A DNA stretch of 60,000 nucleotides from Owenia fusiformis (Eukaryota > Annelida > Polychaeta > Sabellida > Oweniidae). Under the pieces are notes generated by a model. The model had not been told where the DNA came from, ran no database searches, and saw only the letters and a list, made by a program, of their open reading frames with translations. The stretch spans positions 22,945,375 to 23,005,374 of the forward strand of contig CAIIXF020000005.1 of assembly GCA_903813345.2 (NCBI GenBank), read 5' to 3'. Below are positions 1-12,202 of this stretch, piece by piece (the stretch's first letter is position 1; each line of letters begins with the position of its first letter). The position numbers and the translations under genes were made by a program.

Positions 1-556
1 TGCTATACCATTAGATGTGAGATTTTTTTCAACTTTTGCACCTTTCTCAAAACTAGGATTTACGTCTTGTATCTATTTTGACAAATGTGATTCTCGTAAA
101 ATTGTTAAATCATGCAGATGATGACATATGTATAGAGTAGTCCTCTCCTTGAGAGGTAAATCTGATGAGAAAGGATACTTCACATTTTTCTTTGCCAGGG
201 CCTATATAGTAGGATGTTCCTGTACCCAACATGAAGGCTTGACTACATATCTCAAAAAAGCCTTCTTGGAGGTTCCTAGACTTCTGCTGTTAAACTTTGG
301 GTGTCGGAGCCAAGTAGGGTGACTTTAACATTGTAAAATATCCAAGTTGGAAAGCTATATTCTTCATTTTGTTTGGACAACCTTAATTTGTTTGCAAGGG
401 TATATAAATTATAGCCTTCCCACTGTTAGTCTTATTCTTTTCTATTTCTTTATAGTTCTTTAATGTGCTAATAGTATACACTAAACAAATAAAATGAAAT
501 TTTTAAAACAAATTTAAAACTGAAAAGGAAGTGACCCTCGTGTTTAAAATCTCTCT
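1..556. other. No feature recognised
   Basis: AT-rich sequence. A 64-codon open frame at 128-322 has no family match I know and no splice context that convinces. Confidence 0.5.
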
Positions 557-740
557 TGCCATGTTTATTCCTTGTGATTTCTCTTTAGAATTTGATAGAA
601 ATGTTTGATTGTCTTGCATTTAAGTATGATTCAGACTGTGAAATACATGTGTATTTATTGGATTCCTTGCTTATACCACTCTTTTCCATTCTATTTTGCA
701 ATTTAAAATATGACCACTGCCATTTTCCTCATGGATGTTC
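557..740 (+). repeat. ~180-bp dispersed TIR-like repeat, copy 1
   Basis: This is the first copy of the most abundant repeat in the window. The recognisable core is ATTTCTCTYTARAATTTGA, then TTGATTGTCTTGCATTT, then CCACTCTTTTCCATTCTATT and TTTAAAAYATGACCA near the end. No convergent partner was found for this copy. Confidence 0.7.
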
Positions 741-763
741 CATACTGACATTTTGAAGACATT

Positions 764-1309
764 TTGATTGCTAGGTACATACTAAGAGTGACACTGACTG
801 ACTGGGCTCTGTGTTGTCTCATACATATATGTATCGTATTAAATTGCAATTTATATAAATCTTGGATTTTTGAGGGAGTTTTTCAGATATTGAATTCAAA
901 GGCTCTGTTACCTTTCATATTGTTACCTCAAGCAAGTTCACTTCCTAGCTATCTTATGAACAGCCCACTAGCTAAACACCTTCAGCTTATGAGCACACCA
1001 CTAGCTAAATACCTTCAGCTTATGAGCACACCACTAGCTAAATACCTTCAGCTTATGAAAACCCCATTAGCTAGATACCTTCCGCTAATGAACACCCCAC
1101 AAGCTAAACACATTCATCTCATGATCACTCTACTAGCTAAACACCTTCCGTTAATGAACACCTCACTAGCTGAACACGTTCAGCTAATGAAACCTCCCAA
1201 GAAAGAACCTTTCTATAATGAACACTTTACAGAGTCTGTTAAACAACTGTCTTTAGAGAACATCATACCAAAGGGACAACATTTCTCTTCTGAAAAACTG
1301 CTTTGCTGA
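764..1309 (+). CDS. Possible exon or ORF with 11-residue tandem repeats
   Basis: The reading frame is open from 764 to the stop at 1307-1309, but its first codon is TTG, so the start is doubtful. A better model is a terminal exon starting at 887 after the acceptor-like TTTTTCAG (phase 0). Residues ~65-141 are seven units of an 11-residue repeat of type PLAKYLQLMST. Between units the second Leu of LQLM varies among CTT, CTA, CTC and TTA without changing the residue, Met and Ala never change, and K/R, H/Y and L/I/V swaps are conservative. A charged tail without repeats follows (PPKKEPFYNEHF...). I do not recognise a family. It may be an amphipathic-helix repeat protein, or a minisatellite that happens to stay open. 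Confidence 0.35.
   Translation: MIARYILRVTLTDWALCCLIHICIVLNCNLYKSWIFEGVFQILNSKALLPFILLPQASSLPSYLMNSPLAKHLQLMSTPLAKYLQLMSTPLAKYLQLMKTPLARYLPLMNTPQAKHIHLMITLLAKHLPLMNTSLAEHVQLMKPPKKEPFYNEHFTESVKQLSLENIIPKGQHFSSEKLLC
957..1189 (+). repeat. 33-bp tandem repeat, about 7 copies
   Basis: The unit begins CCACTAGCTAAATACCTTCA and is 33 bp, kept exactly from copy to copy, so the 11-codon frame is preserved. Copies 2 and 3 are nearly identical and outer copies diverge. A degraded earlier unit (SSLPSYLMNS in translation) precedes it from about 930. Confidence 0.9.
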
Positions 1310-2130
1310 CCACTTCTATCAATAAGGCAATTCTCTCCATCTCTCATCTCTATCTCATTAGTTGATCTGTTGGGCATGTGTCTTTTTTGTAAACTACATA
1401 CTGAACATTTTCACAATTGCTATTTCATTTTTGAAATAGGTTTGTGATGAATGCATATATTTTGATTCTATTTACCTCAAATTACAGGTAAATTAATGGT
1501 AAGTGAAAAGTAAACATTTGTTTTTATGAGAAGCAAAAAGTACTTGTTCATTGCTATATTTCAGTTTTTGTGTTTGGATGTCATCTCTAGAGTTCATCCT
1601 TGCTCTTAATTGTATGTCACAACATTGCTTGCTTTTATCAATATGAATGGACAAGTCTGCAGCATAATGTTAAATATTCTTTGCTTAGCTTGAATAGCCT
1701 CTCTACATGTTCAGTGGTATGTATGTTGTATGTAATATGTTGTAGACACCTATGCAATTATTCATATGTTCAAATGATAATTCACTTTTTTCATGTATGT
1801 TTTATAATATATGCTTGTATTTACATTATGAGATGAATTGAGTGTGAATTCCCCATAGAAGATAATGGGAGGAGAGAAGTATTGATAAAGGCCACCTTCC
1901 CCAATAAAAAGAGGTACATGAGGGGCTTCTCTCCTGGATCATCTGTGAAAGCCTAAGGATGGCCAAAACTGAGCAAAAAACACAAAGCAGACCACCATGA
2001 TATTTTAGGTCAGATGCACAATGAGCAGATGAGTGGGTAATAAATCAGAAGCTCCCAGCTAAGTAGTTTTTTAAGGTTCTGAGGGTCAATGGAAGCAGAG
2101 AGAAATCACATGCCTAACCATACTGAAATA

Positions 2131-3070
2131 ACTGTCTGCTTAAGCTTATTCCACACATTTTCTCTCTAAAATTTGAATGAAGTGACTGATGTTTTTACAC
2201 TTTTATATAGTTTAGAGTGCTGTCTTTATGAATAGTTAGTTATTTCTTGGATTTCCACTCTTTTTGGCTAAAATTTCATGTTACAAAAGATGACCAGTGT
2301 GACATTTTTCAAGGGTAGTCTGACCTGTGCCTCATGGTCTGACCACATCAGTGATAAATCTTCACAGCTTAAATAAACTGTTTACTTATCTATTGGGGAA
2401 ACTATCTGGTTAAGGATTTAAGTACTTCACCAGGGTAGTATAAGAATGGCATGAGGATGTTTTGTTTGTTCAATTTTATTGCAATTTATATTTCTTTCAT
2501 AAATCTGTGTTTTCTGGGACTTTACAATGAGCCTTGGTCAGGTTAGCCTTAAAACAATTTCTCTAATTTTATAGACATTTTTTCCAAACAATGAAATCAT
2601 ACATGTGAATAATATGAGCTACATCTATCCTTATTTGTGCCCAAGAACATGTATTTGGCTTCTGTTCTGTACATCTATATGGCGAATTTACCTAAGAAAC
2701 ATGCATCCAGACACATTTTACAGGGAATATCCCAGGGGTATATGAATTGATACACTTTGGGTTAAGCAGTAAATCCATGCTTATCAAAACCAAAATGCCA
2801 ACCAAGAATTTTAAAGGGCTCAGTGGCCCTATTTGTATTTGGACTATTTTCTACTTGGTACACAAATGGATAGCAATAATCTACAGCAAAACGTAATGGT
2901 GGTCAATTTTGAATGCAAAATGGAGTGAAAAGAATGGAATTAGCAGGCAGGAATAAAAAAAAACAGACACAAAGTATATATAATCTAAAAAGCAGTGCAA
3001 GAGAAAATCAGCCGCTTCATTCAAATTATGAGAGAAATGGTGTGAAATAAGCATGACGCAGAGAGAAGTA
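2131..3070. mobile_element. Paired long-TIR element (arms 2131-2312 and 2886-3066)
   Basis: The left arm opens CTGTCTGCTTAAGCTTATTC and contains TTCTCTCTAAAATTTGAATG. The right arm is the inverse and ends GTGTGAAATAAGCATGACGC. The arms face inward about 570 bp apart. The space between them holds no transposase-like ORF. The element is inferred from the repeated pairing seen across the window; no clear target duplication was found. Confidence 0.5.
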
Positions 3071-3119
3071 GGGAAGTAGAGAGTATTCATTCCTATTCTA
3101 GGAGATTTCATGGTTGAAT

Positions 3120-5045
3120 TTTAGTAATTTCTACCAAAATAAACAAACTGTCAGGGAGAGCTATAATAAGTAGCAACATTTGCTCTTTTATGTCATTTGG
3201 GTAATATGTTTCTTGAGGGGAGGTATCAAGGCTGTTTTCATGATGTAATTCTTCAACTTATTGTATTTCTATTAAATCTTCACATTTTATCTTTCCTTGT
3301 TTATTTAGGCATGTTATTAGTCCTGATCATTTTTTCAGTAAATTCCACACTTTTCTACTTCTGGAATTCTCCAAGATTTTGAGAGTTTTTGGGAGCAGCC
3401 CATGCCAAGTGAGCAAATGTGATTTATCATTAGTTAAATAGGATAGTCTGCAGAAAGATAGATGATCATTGGAGGCTTTTAGTAGTAAAACTCTAAACAT
3501 TTAGTTGCCTTATCAATTGCACCCTGGCACCGAAATGTCATTCTGCCCCCTCCCAGATTACATATTCCAGTGAGTCCTTCTTGCAAAGAGACAGCATTTG
3601 TACAGGAGTGGATTCATATTCTTTGCAAGTTATATAGAATTACAATACCTAAGCAATAATATTTTTAACATTTATGGATTATGAGGTGTGAAAAACATAC
3701 ATTCTTCATTTTATAGTACTATAGTAGTATAGTAGTAATTACAAGATTCATGTACTGGAACCTAATGGATTTGAATGAAAAACAACATATATACCAACTC
3801 TCAGTTAAAGAATGCACTATAATACATATAACTAATATATTGTAACTTTGATGCTTAATACTAGTATGTGAATATTAGAATAATTGAAATGTACAATTTC
3901 TACTTTTTCACATAGTATACATAGAAACAATCAATTCCTATGTGTTAAAATGCTTTGTATGAATGGGAGCCAAATCTCCCACTATATCTCCCAAAGGGAA
4001 AAGTGCTTCACAAACAGTAATGAAATATAAAAAGCCAATCACTGGAATCTCCATCATCATATCAGATCAAAATGAAGATCAAGTTCCAATTCAAAGCTCT
4101 AGAGAGGAGATGCAGAACTTGAAAACTTTTAGTTATAGATAACTTGGCACCAACAGTGATTTAGTAAGGAACACCCTGGATTCAAATAGGCGAGCAACAT
4201 CACCCTCTTAATGATTTTAAAGTTTGCTGTACAATTTGCCCAAATGTGGGATACAAGTACAATAAAGCTCGCAATATTCATAAATATTCTCAGAGCAATG
4301 AAGGTTAAATTCAGCTTTTGTAAAGGGTAGGGTTCAGTAGTAACTGAAGGAGGACCATATGTGATAAAGTGTGAACTCCTCACATGTTTGTTTATTTTCT
4401 ACTGGAATGTTTGTATGTGTTGCATAATGGCATGTTAGTATTGGGAGTGATCTGTATCATTCAACATATGGCTGCTTTCTACACTGGTGGAGAGAAGGTG
4501 GTGTCAGGGCTGATGGATATTAGTTTTGAACAAATCAATTGAATTGATTTGTCAGTTGAAGTGCTATACCCCAGTGAATAGGTTAGGAGTCAATCACAAT
4601 GGAGAATGATCATTCTGAGTCCCTCTTCATCTTATGCTTGTGAAGTAGTTATGATCTAATGGTTTGTTTGAGTTTGGTGGGGCCACATGTGATACTACAA
4701 TCAATAAGCCATATCACCTATATCCCATTATCTCCTAAAGGAGAAGCATAGATAGAGATATAATAAAATATATCAGATATCTAGCATATAAGACACCTCT
4801 CAGTCTTGATCCTTATCGTCATCTTCTTTGGCTTCACAATTCATTCATCTACACCCAATCCTCACTCTGAAATCATGGTACCATGCAGTTCTGTTAGAGA
4901 TTGGCTGTACAGTATATACCTTTTAACAGAATCAAGGGAGTTTAGTAAGGCATTTTTGGCATGAGCTCAGTTTCATTGAAGAGTTCTTTATTTCTTGTGA
5001 AGTGTTGATTGTGAAGGGATGCAGAGAGATAAATATTTACATGTT
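3120..5045. other. No feature recognised
   Basis: AT-rich, presumably intronic or intergenic. Short CTATAGTAGTATAGTAGTAA slippage occurs near 3717. The open frames at 3197-3382 and 4129-4383 show nothing recognisable. Confidence 0.5.
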
Positions 5046-5049
5046 CTCC

Positions 5050-5465
5050 CATGCTCAACATTTCTCTAGTTTTGCTTATTTTACATTGTTTGTCTCTAAA
5101 ACCTCAATGCAGTCATTGATTGTCTTACATTCTTATAATACTTTAAAGTATATGCTTTATGGCCCTTTCCTGTATGTCTTTCTGATGTCTCTCTATTCCA
5201 CTCCATTCCTTGTTTTAAAACATGACCATGACATTCTATTTCCATGTTATAGTAATTGATTGCATCATTTCCCTATCTGCTCATCCAAGCCTAAGAAGTA
5301 GTATCTATGGGTTTTGTTTTAATATTTAAAACAAATTATGAAAAAGGTATAAATAGAGTAAACAGACATTGAGTTCATACTCAAATTATATATGCATGCT
5401 AAAAAATTAGCTCTTTTTGAGATTTAGAGAGAAATTGAGTAAAATAGATGAGCAGACAGAAACTT
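5050..5465. mobile_element. Paired long-TIR element (arms 5050-5248 and 5315-5465)
   Basis: The left arm runs from ATGCTCAACATTTCTCTAG to TTTTAAAACATGACCATGAC. The right arm is an inverted, diverged copy ending ATAGATGAGCAGACAGAA. Only about 65 bp separates them, making this one of the shortest family members and close to a simple hairpin. Confidence 0.5.
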
Positions 5466-5469
5466 AACT

Positions 5470-7380
5470 TATGGGAAATATTTACCCTATTAGCTGTATT
5501 TTATCAAGGGGATCTGTAGGGTGCCACCCTTGAAAATGCAATCATTTTTAAGTTATCTGGATGAAGATAAATAGGAAATCCCATAAAACCTGCCAATTAT
5601 AACATCAATTATTATTATGATATATACCAACCATTTAATTTTATTTAACACTGTTCCATCATGAAGAACAATTATTTGAAAAACTAATTATCTGTTGAAA
5701 TAAGAAAATCAGATTGAGAAAATTATACTACCCTAGGAATTATTCCAGAATTATGTTGGATCAATAATTATATGATGGATGGGAAAGTAAAGATTCTCAC
5801 AATGTTTGAGATTACAATCGTTTGCAGTCTGATTGTGTTCAATTTAACATGTGTTTTTTGGCTAGAAAGATTATTTTTCCTATAGTTTGGGAGTCGGTGG
5901 GTAATAGGCAGGGCTTAATTTATATTTCGTTAAACAGAAAAAACCATTGTATGAGCACAATTACAAATGCTGAGTTTTAAATTCATTGCAAAGCTGTTTG
6001 TGCCAGATCAATGAGAAGATGATGTCTTCTACAAATTAGGTGTCATCACCATTTGGAAGTGGTTTTGCTATTTCTAGCATAGGAGCAGGTATGATAACAG
6101 GAATTGCCTCTACTTTGGGCTAATTAAGCAGTATTAGGACAGATGGGAGAGTGTCAAAACATAGTCTGTTTGCAGTTTATCACCAAGGATGAACATTTAG
6201 AATTGCAGATTTTGTTCAGGCTTCATTGTGTCAAGTGCAGATGGAACAGCATGCTTATTTCACATGTGATAATAGTTTATATGATATAAAACCTGTATAG
6301 GTGAACATCTCTTGAAACCTTGAAATATGAACACTTGTTCCATGTTTTGGGATGTTCCATTGACTACCATCATCCTGAATCTCACAGTAGACTTTTTACA
6401 TTGGCCCCATCAGTGTTCACTCTGCCCCAAGCCCTTATGACCCCATCCTTACACACTTCATCTAAATTGGGAGGGGGGGGGTGTCAGAGACTTTATGCAA
6501 GACCAATCTGACTCGTCTTTTCCTGACACAACATTAAATGACTTCTATACTTGATTCCCCTTTGAGAATGCATAGTCATGAATTAAGCTTTTATCAAGAT
6601 GGTGGAATCTTACAGTCATCAGTATTTTCAAAACAAAATGATTAATATCAAAGTCCAACTTAAACAATACATCAAACAATGAAATTGGATTAAAAAGATA
6701 GAGCGAGTGGCTCCTCAAAGCTCTGATTTGACCCAGGCTTGTCTTAAATAGTAAAGAGAAGTTTCACAATTTTATTTTCCTAAGTCGCTATTGAAAACAG
6801 AAATACTGAAGACATGCCATAATCAATGTCTTGTACAAGACATATTGACAAATCCAAATTGAGGAAACATATTGATTCTATGATCTTGAAATGAAGACAG
6901 TATGAGATGTCATTATGCTGTTATTAGATCGAAGATAACTTGTATACCTCAATAATCAAATACCACAAATGACACATCTGAAAAAGACAAATACCCACAA
7001 AAGCAGATGACGCTTGGTCATTTTTAAATTAATAATAAAATGGAAGACACTGTGCTGTTTCCTTTTCAGTTGATCCCAATTATGTTTACAGGTTTCACTC
7101 TATAAACTATTGGTGTCTTGATGCCACAGAAATTGAAAAAGTGTTTTGATTGTAAACCCAGAAATAAAATATAATAGATAGGCATCGATTAGAAATAAAG
7201 TAATTAAAATCACAACAACGAACCGAAAATATCCAACCTCAATGAAATGGTGTACGTGAAATAAGAATGGCCAGAAAAACATTGAAAGAGGAGAAAAAAT
7301 ACAATCTGATCTGGTTTGTGTTTTATTATTGATAACACCAGGTTCAACCAAATATATCATCCAGCCTAGCAATTTCTCTC
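5470..7380. other. No feature recognised
   Basis: AT-rich sequence with a run of nine or more G at 6470-6481. No ORF beyond 95 codons and none recognisable. Confidence 0.5.
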
Positions 7381-7383
7381 TTG

Positions 7384-7505
7384 TCAAGCTTATTTCACTA
7401 AATTTCTCTGTAAAATTTGAATAAAGTATATCTCAATTTGTGATTTGTATAAATTATGTAAGAAGTTAGTTTCATGTCTATTTACTCATTTTCATATTCA
7501 GTCTT
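7384..7505 (+). repeat. ~180-bp dispersed repeat, partial copy
   Basis: It contains CTTATTTCACTAAATTTCTC and TGTAAAATTTGAATAAAGT, matching the outer half of the family arm. The inner half is not recognisable and I see no convergent partner. Confidence 0.55.
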
Positions 7506-8461
7506 GTTTTTCTTACTCCGCTATCTTTTGAAAGTGAAGAATACTCAAAGAATTTGCTGATAAACAATAGACACCAAACTTTAAGTCTCCATCGCCTGAA
7601 GGGAAATTTAGGTTTAGGGGTCCACCATTGCATAACAGGGGTCACAGGTGGCATATATTATACTGTCAGGAAAGTTACAGTTTATCAGAACCAGAAAAGA
7701 GAGGCAGAAAGCAATACAAATACATTTTGTACTTAGATTCTATCTGATTCCAGATTTCAATTTCCAGTCCTCATTCAATTTCTTTTGTGCTGTTAAAAAG
7801 GTTGATATATTTTGGAATAATTTTAGAAACCTGAACATTCACATAGACTATGAACACTGCACAGATTAACTTCCCAAACCATAATTCATGGCAATATTGA
7901 AAGTTCAATATAAATACTGTTTATCTTCAATATCAACATTTTATTCACTGTCAATTTCTTTGTTCTTATTAAAATATTGAGCAATTTTCTGAAATGTCAT
8001 TTTTCATTTTGAAATTAAATCTGAACAAAAACTATTTCTTAAAATTCAAATTAAGATATAGATATCTCATTAACCCTTTTTTCCCATTTTTAAATTAAGC
8101 TCATCCCAATGACTTTCTGATTTGATGGCTAAGAAATGATGGGTCAAATCAGTTCACAATTATTCCTTATAAAGAACTGCTGAAAAAAACATGAAAGATC
8201 TTTTTTGTAGAATTCTGATACATTAATGACAGTTTGTTGATTTAGAGGGAAGATAGATTAAAAATATCATTAAGAATGACACACTGTTGATTTATTACAT
8301 TTTAGGGTCAATTTTCTCAGATGAAGCACTAGATAATAGCAGCAGAAAGATATCTAGCATTGGGTACTAATCATTTTTGCTTTTTGCTGTTTTTGTAAGA
8401 AAATTTTTTATGTAACATTTTTGCATGAAACAGTTAACCTCATTCATTAGAATGTTTGGAA

Positions 8462-9172
8462 CTCAACTGTTAAAACACATTCACCATTGATTCAACTGTG
8501 TTACAACACATTCACAATTGACTCAACTGTTAAAACACATTCACCATTGAATCAACTGTGAAAACACATTCACCATTGATTCAACTGTTACAACACATTC
8601 ACCATTGATTCAACTGTTACAACACATTCACAATTGACTCAACTGTTAAAACACATTCACCATTGACTCAACTGTTAAAACACATTCACAATTGATTCAA
8701 CTGTTACAACACATTCACAATTGACTCAACTGTTAAAACACATTCACCATTGACTCAACTGTGAAAACACATTCACCATTGACTCAACTGTTAAAACACA
8801 TTCACCATTGATTCAACTGTTACAACACATTCACAATTGACTCTACTGTTAAAACACATTCACCATTGACTCAACTGTTAAAACACATTCACAATTGACT
8901 CAACTGTTAAAACACATTCACAATTGACTCAACTGTTAAAACACATTAACCATTGATTTAACTGTTAAAATACATTCACAATTGACTCATCTGTTAAAAC
9001 ACATTCACCATTGATTTAACTGTTAAAACACATTCACCATCGACTCAACTGTAAAAGCTCATTAACCATTGATTTAACTGTTAAAACACATTCACAATTG
9101 ACTCAACTGTTAAAACACATTCACCATTGACTCAACTGTTAAAACACATTTGCCGTTGGTTCAACTTTTAAG
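8462..9172 (+). repeat. 29-bp minisatellite, about 24 copies
   Basis: The unit is CTCAACTGTTAAAACACATT plus CACAATTGA (or CACCATTGA). Copies differ by a few substitutions and small indels (TTAAAA, TTACAA, TGAAAA), and divergence rises at the right end. The period is not a multiple of three and the frames are stopped, so it is not coding. Each unit carries CAACTG, which is both an E-box form (CANNTG) and a Myb-type core, and many also carry CAATTG. Confidence 0.95.
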
Positions 9173-9370
9173 ACATATGTTACATGGTGTTCAGATGTGG
9201 AAACAAATGGTTGAGCTCACTGTTTGTTTTAATGATGCTCCAAGGTGGGCTTGTTCTTCACTGAATCTTGTTAAAGGAAGATGTTTGGGGTTCATTTCCA
9301 ACATATTGCTTTGAAGAGAGCTAAACACTGTATTGATAGGAAACATTTTGTCTTATTCCGGCTAAAATGT

Positions 9371-10230
9371 TGTCTGCTCATGCTTATTTTCTCAATTTCT
9401 CTCTTAATATTGATTGAAGTGTTTAACTTTTTTGCATTTTCATACAATTTAGATTTGACAGTTAATGAGTGTTTACTTTATTCCTTGATTCATTCACTCT
9501 TCTACTCTGGTTTATGTTTAAATCATGATCACCATGACATAATATACATGGGCTAGCCCAGATATGTAATGGCAACAATATCCCTTCTTCCTCTTGTTCT
9601 TATACTGGATTCTGGTCTTCAAGGTAAAAAAGTTTTTTCATTTGATACTTTTTGATTAAGTCTGAGAGATTTGTTGTGTTCAGGGTGATCTAATATATAG
9701 AGGTTGATCTGCAATTTATAGTTTACAAGGTGAACTATTATGCAGGGAGTTATCTATTACATACTGTACATGATGATCTATTATGTACACGATGATCTAT
9801 TATGTACAGGGTGATCTATGATCTATTGTGTGTAAGGTGATCTAAAGGCACAGGAGTACAGGGTTATCTACTGTACTCTAATACATATGATATCTACATT
9901 TCTATATACCCAAGTGCAACATATCCAAAATGATTTAATTTACAACAAGTACATTTGGAGAGACTAGTACATCTGCTGCAGAGATACATGGTGACTGACT
10001 GTAAGAGATCTAGATGATATGAATCAATCATCAAAACAAGTCAACAGTAAAATATCATTTCATTTGGTTTTAAACCATTTGAAGCAAAGTAGTGGAATTA
10101 CCAAGAAATAAATGAAATTGGAATCAAGCACAATATCTCAACTATATAGAAATGCAAGAAAATTAGGTAGTTCAATCAAATCTGTACGAGCAATTGCATG
10201 GAATATGCATTAGCAGATGGACATTTTCAG
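9371..10230. mobile_element. Paired long-TIR element (arms 9371-9547 and 10069-10230)
   Basis: The left arm starts TGTCTGCTCATGCTTATTTT and ends with AATCATGATCACCATGACAT. The right arm is inverted and ends GCATTAGCAGATGGACA. This pair best defines the family terminus as TGTC..TCTGCTCATGC. The interior carries a degenerate GGTGATCTATTATGTACA array (9683-9870) and no ORF of note. Confidence 0.55.
9683..9870 (+). repeat. Degenerate short tandem repeat
   Basis: The motif GTGATCTATTATGTACAG and variants recur about seven times with irregular spacing (for example GTACACGATGATCTATTATG). It lies inside the long-TIR element at 9371-10230 and looks like local slippage. Confidence 0.6.
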
Positions 10231-10818
10231 TTTGGCTTATCAGAAGAAAAATATTCATATCAGTAACTTAGTATGAGATAATCCAGTTTTGCTTCAAGGA
10301 AGCTGTTAATCTGAAAACACTTATGCTACAATTGGTTTTTATGTTGTCTTCCTTAATCTGTGTGGTATAGAGCAGTTGTTAGTGGAATGTTTGTGTGATT
10401 GTGGTCTGTTGCTTTCTTACATTTTTGGCTCTGTTTGTTATGGATTATAATCAAGTTGTAATTTAGAAGCAGCACAGGGGAGGCAGAGAGATGGTTAGAA
10501 GAATGCTGCAGATGCAGTTGTGCTGGATCACACATATAAAAATGATAGGTGCAATCGAGTGATTTTTACACTGAACTTGCTATAGCACCTCACCCATATA
10601 TTTAAATATAAAAGAAATGCTTCTACTATACGCTCAAGTCTTAAAATGCAGTTCTGGATGTGAAGTTTAATGAAGATTCATATGTCTAGACTTTTTTATT
10701 TTACTAATTTTCATTACTATAATGACTGATAATCAATGGAAGGGATAATATTTTTCACATTTGTATGTATTCTACCATAATAGCCCCATAAAATGTGAAA
10801 ATATTACCTCTTATTAAC

Positions 10819-11668
10819 CACCCTATGCAGACAGAGCCTGTGGGAAATATTGGGTGCGGCGCAAATGAGCGGAGGGTGCGGAGCTAACGGTCATTTTTGA
10901 ATTTAAGATTGGGATATTTCTGAAACTAAGCCGTTTTGGGACTTCAAATATACCAAGATATGTGTATTTGACACCAAATATCAATAAAATTGTGAAAATA
11001 GTAGTGCAATTCATTTTATAGCGACGCAGTATGCCTTAAACATTTCCCAGACCTATATATTTTGAGACTATCCTTTTAATACTGCGTCCCAAGCATTCAT
11101 AAAAAAATGGTGTTCAAGATACACTACCCATGCAAATTATTTTTGCATCTTGGAAGCCAGGCAGTATCTGTGTGATTTTATAAAAATTCGGAAATGTTCT
11201 TCAGATATGAGCCCCTCTAAATATTGGGTGCGGAGCTACGTTTATGGAGCTGCTCCGCACCCAATATTTAGAGGGGGCTCATATCTGAAAAAATTTCCGA
11301 ATTTTTATAAAATCACACAGATACTGCCTGGCTTCCAAGATGCAAAAATAATTTGTATAGATAGTGCACCTTGAACACCATTTTTTATGAATGCTGGGGA
11401 CTCAGTATTAAAAGGATAATTTCAAAATATATAGGTCTGGGAAAGGTTTAAGGCACACTGCGTCGCTATAGAATGAATTGCGCTACTATTTTCACAATTG
11501 TATTGATAATTGGTGTCAAATACACATATCTTGGTATATTTGAAGTCCCAAAACGGCTTAGTTTCAGAAATATCCCAAATTTAAATTCAAAAATAACCGT
11601 TAGCTCCGCACCCTCCGCTCATTTGCTCCGCACCCAATATTTCCCACAGGCTCCGTCTGCATAGGGTG
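10819..11668. mobile_element. 850-bp foldback element, copy A, TSD TTAAC
   Basis: The element is a near-perfect palindrome with arms of about 415 bp around a short centre near 11243. Ends are CACCCTATGCAGAC and GTCTGCATAGGGTG. It is flanked by a direct 5-bp duplication TTAAC (10814-10818 and 11669-11673). The repeated GGTGCGG / CCGCACC blocks lie in both arms. Short open frames in each arm (such as MNCTTIFTILLIFGV) are mirror images of the arm and not evidence of a gene. Copy B at 56534 is nearly identical, so the family moved recently. No transposase is present, so it is non-autonomous. Confidence 0.93.
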
Positions 11669-12202
11669 TTAACTATCAGTCATTATAATCATGACAGTTA
11701 ATAAAAATTATCAACATGCGGGCCTACTTTATGGTGAAAATTGTCAAAATATACAGAATTTTGTCAGATTCTATCAACATTTCCTTAACAGATCTCATAC
11801 AAAAATCCAGGGGAGTGCTCTGTTTTATTAAGTTTTTTTACAGGCACTTCAACGCAACATGAATTCATACACATATATTATTAATATTTGTAAGATTTAT
11901 TTATAGCTTTTGTGATATTGTGACATACACAGTTTGAGTTCCTGTGATCTTATTTATAACTAAAGTTGTCATGAACCAGACTAAAATTGGACCAGGTCCC
12001 TTTCTTGAATACTTGGGGTAAAACACCAAAAATGAACTCAATGTAAACACTGGCTTGATAAAACAGGTACATTGCTAAAGATGATGACAGAATCAGATAG
12101 GAATGTGATGCAATTAAAATTACAGAGGTAACTGTAAAAGTCTGTTTTGTATAACACAGTAATGTTTATTTTCTTTCTACTGAAAGTTTCATTCCAAGTC
12201 AC

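Noticed and set aside
8462-9172. The 29-bp array as a CRISPR-like repeat-spacer structure
   Set aside because: Units are contiguous with no unique spacers, and the genome is eukaryotic; it is an ordinary minisatellite.
10823-11014. A 63-residue ORF repeated at 10823, 11473, 56538 and 57192, looking like a conserved small protein family
   Set aside because: The four frames are the two arms of the two copies of the same 850-bp palindrome, so their likeness is due to the arms and not to selection on a protein.
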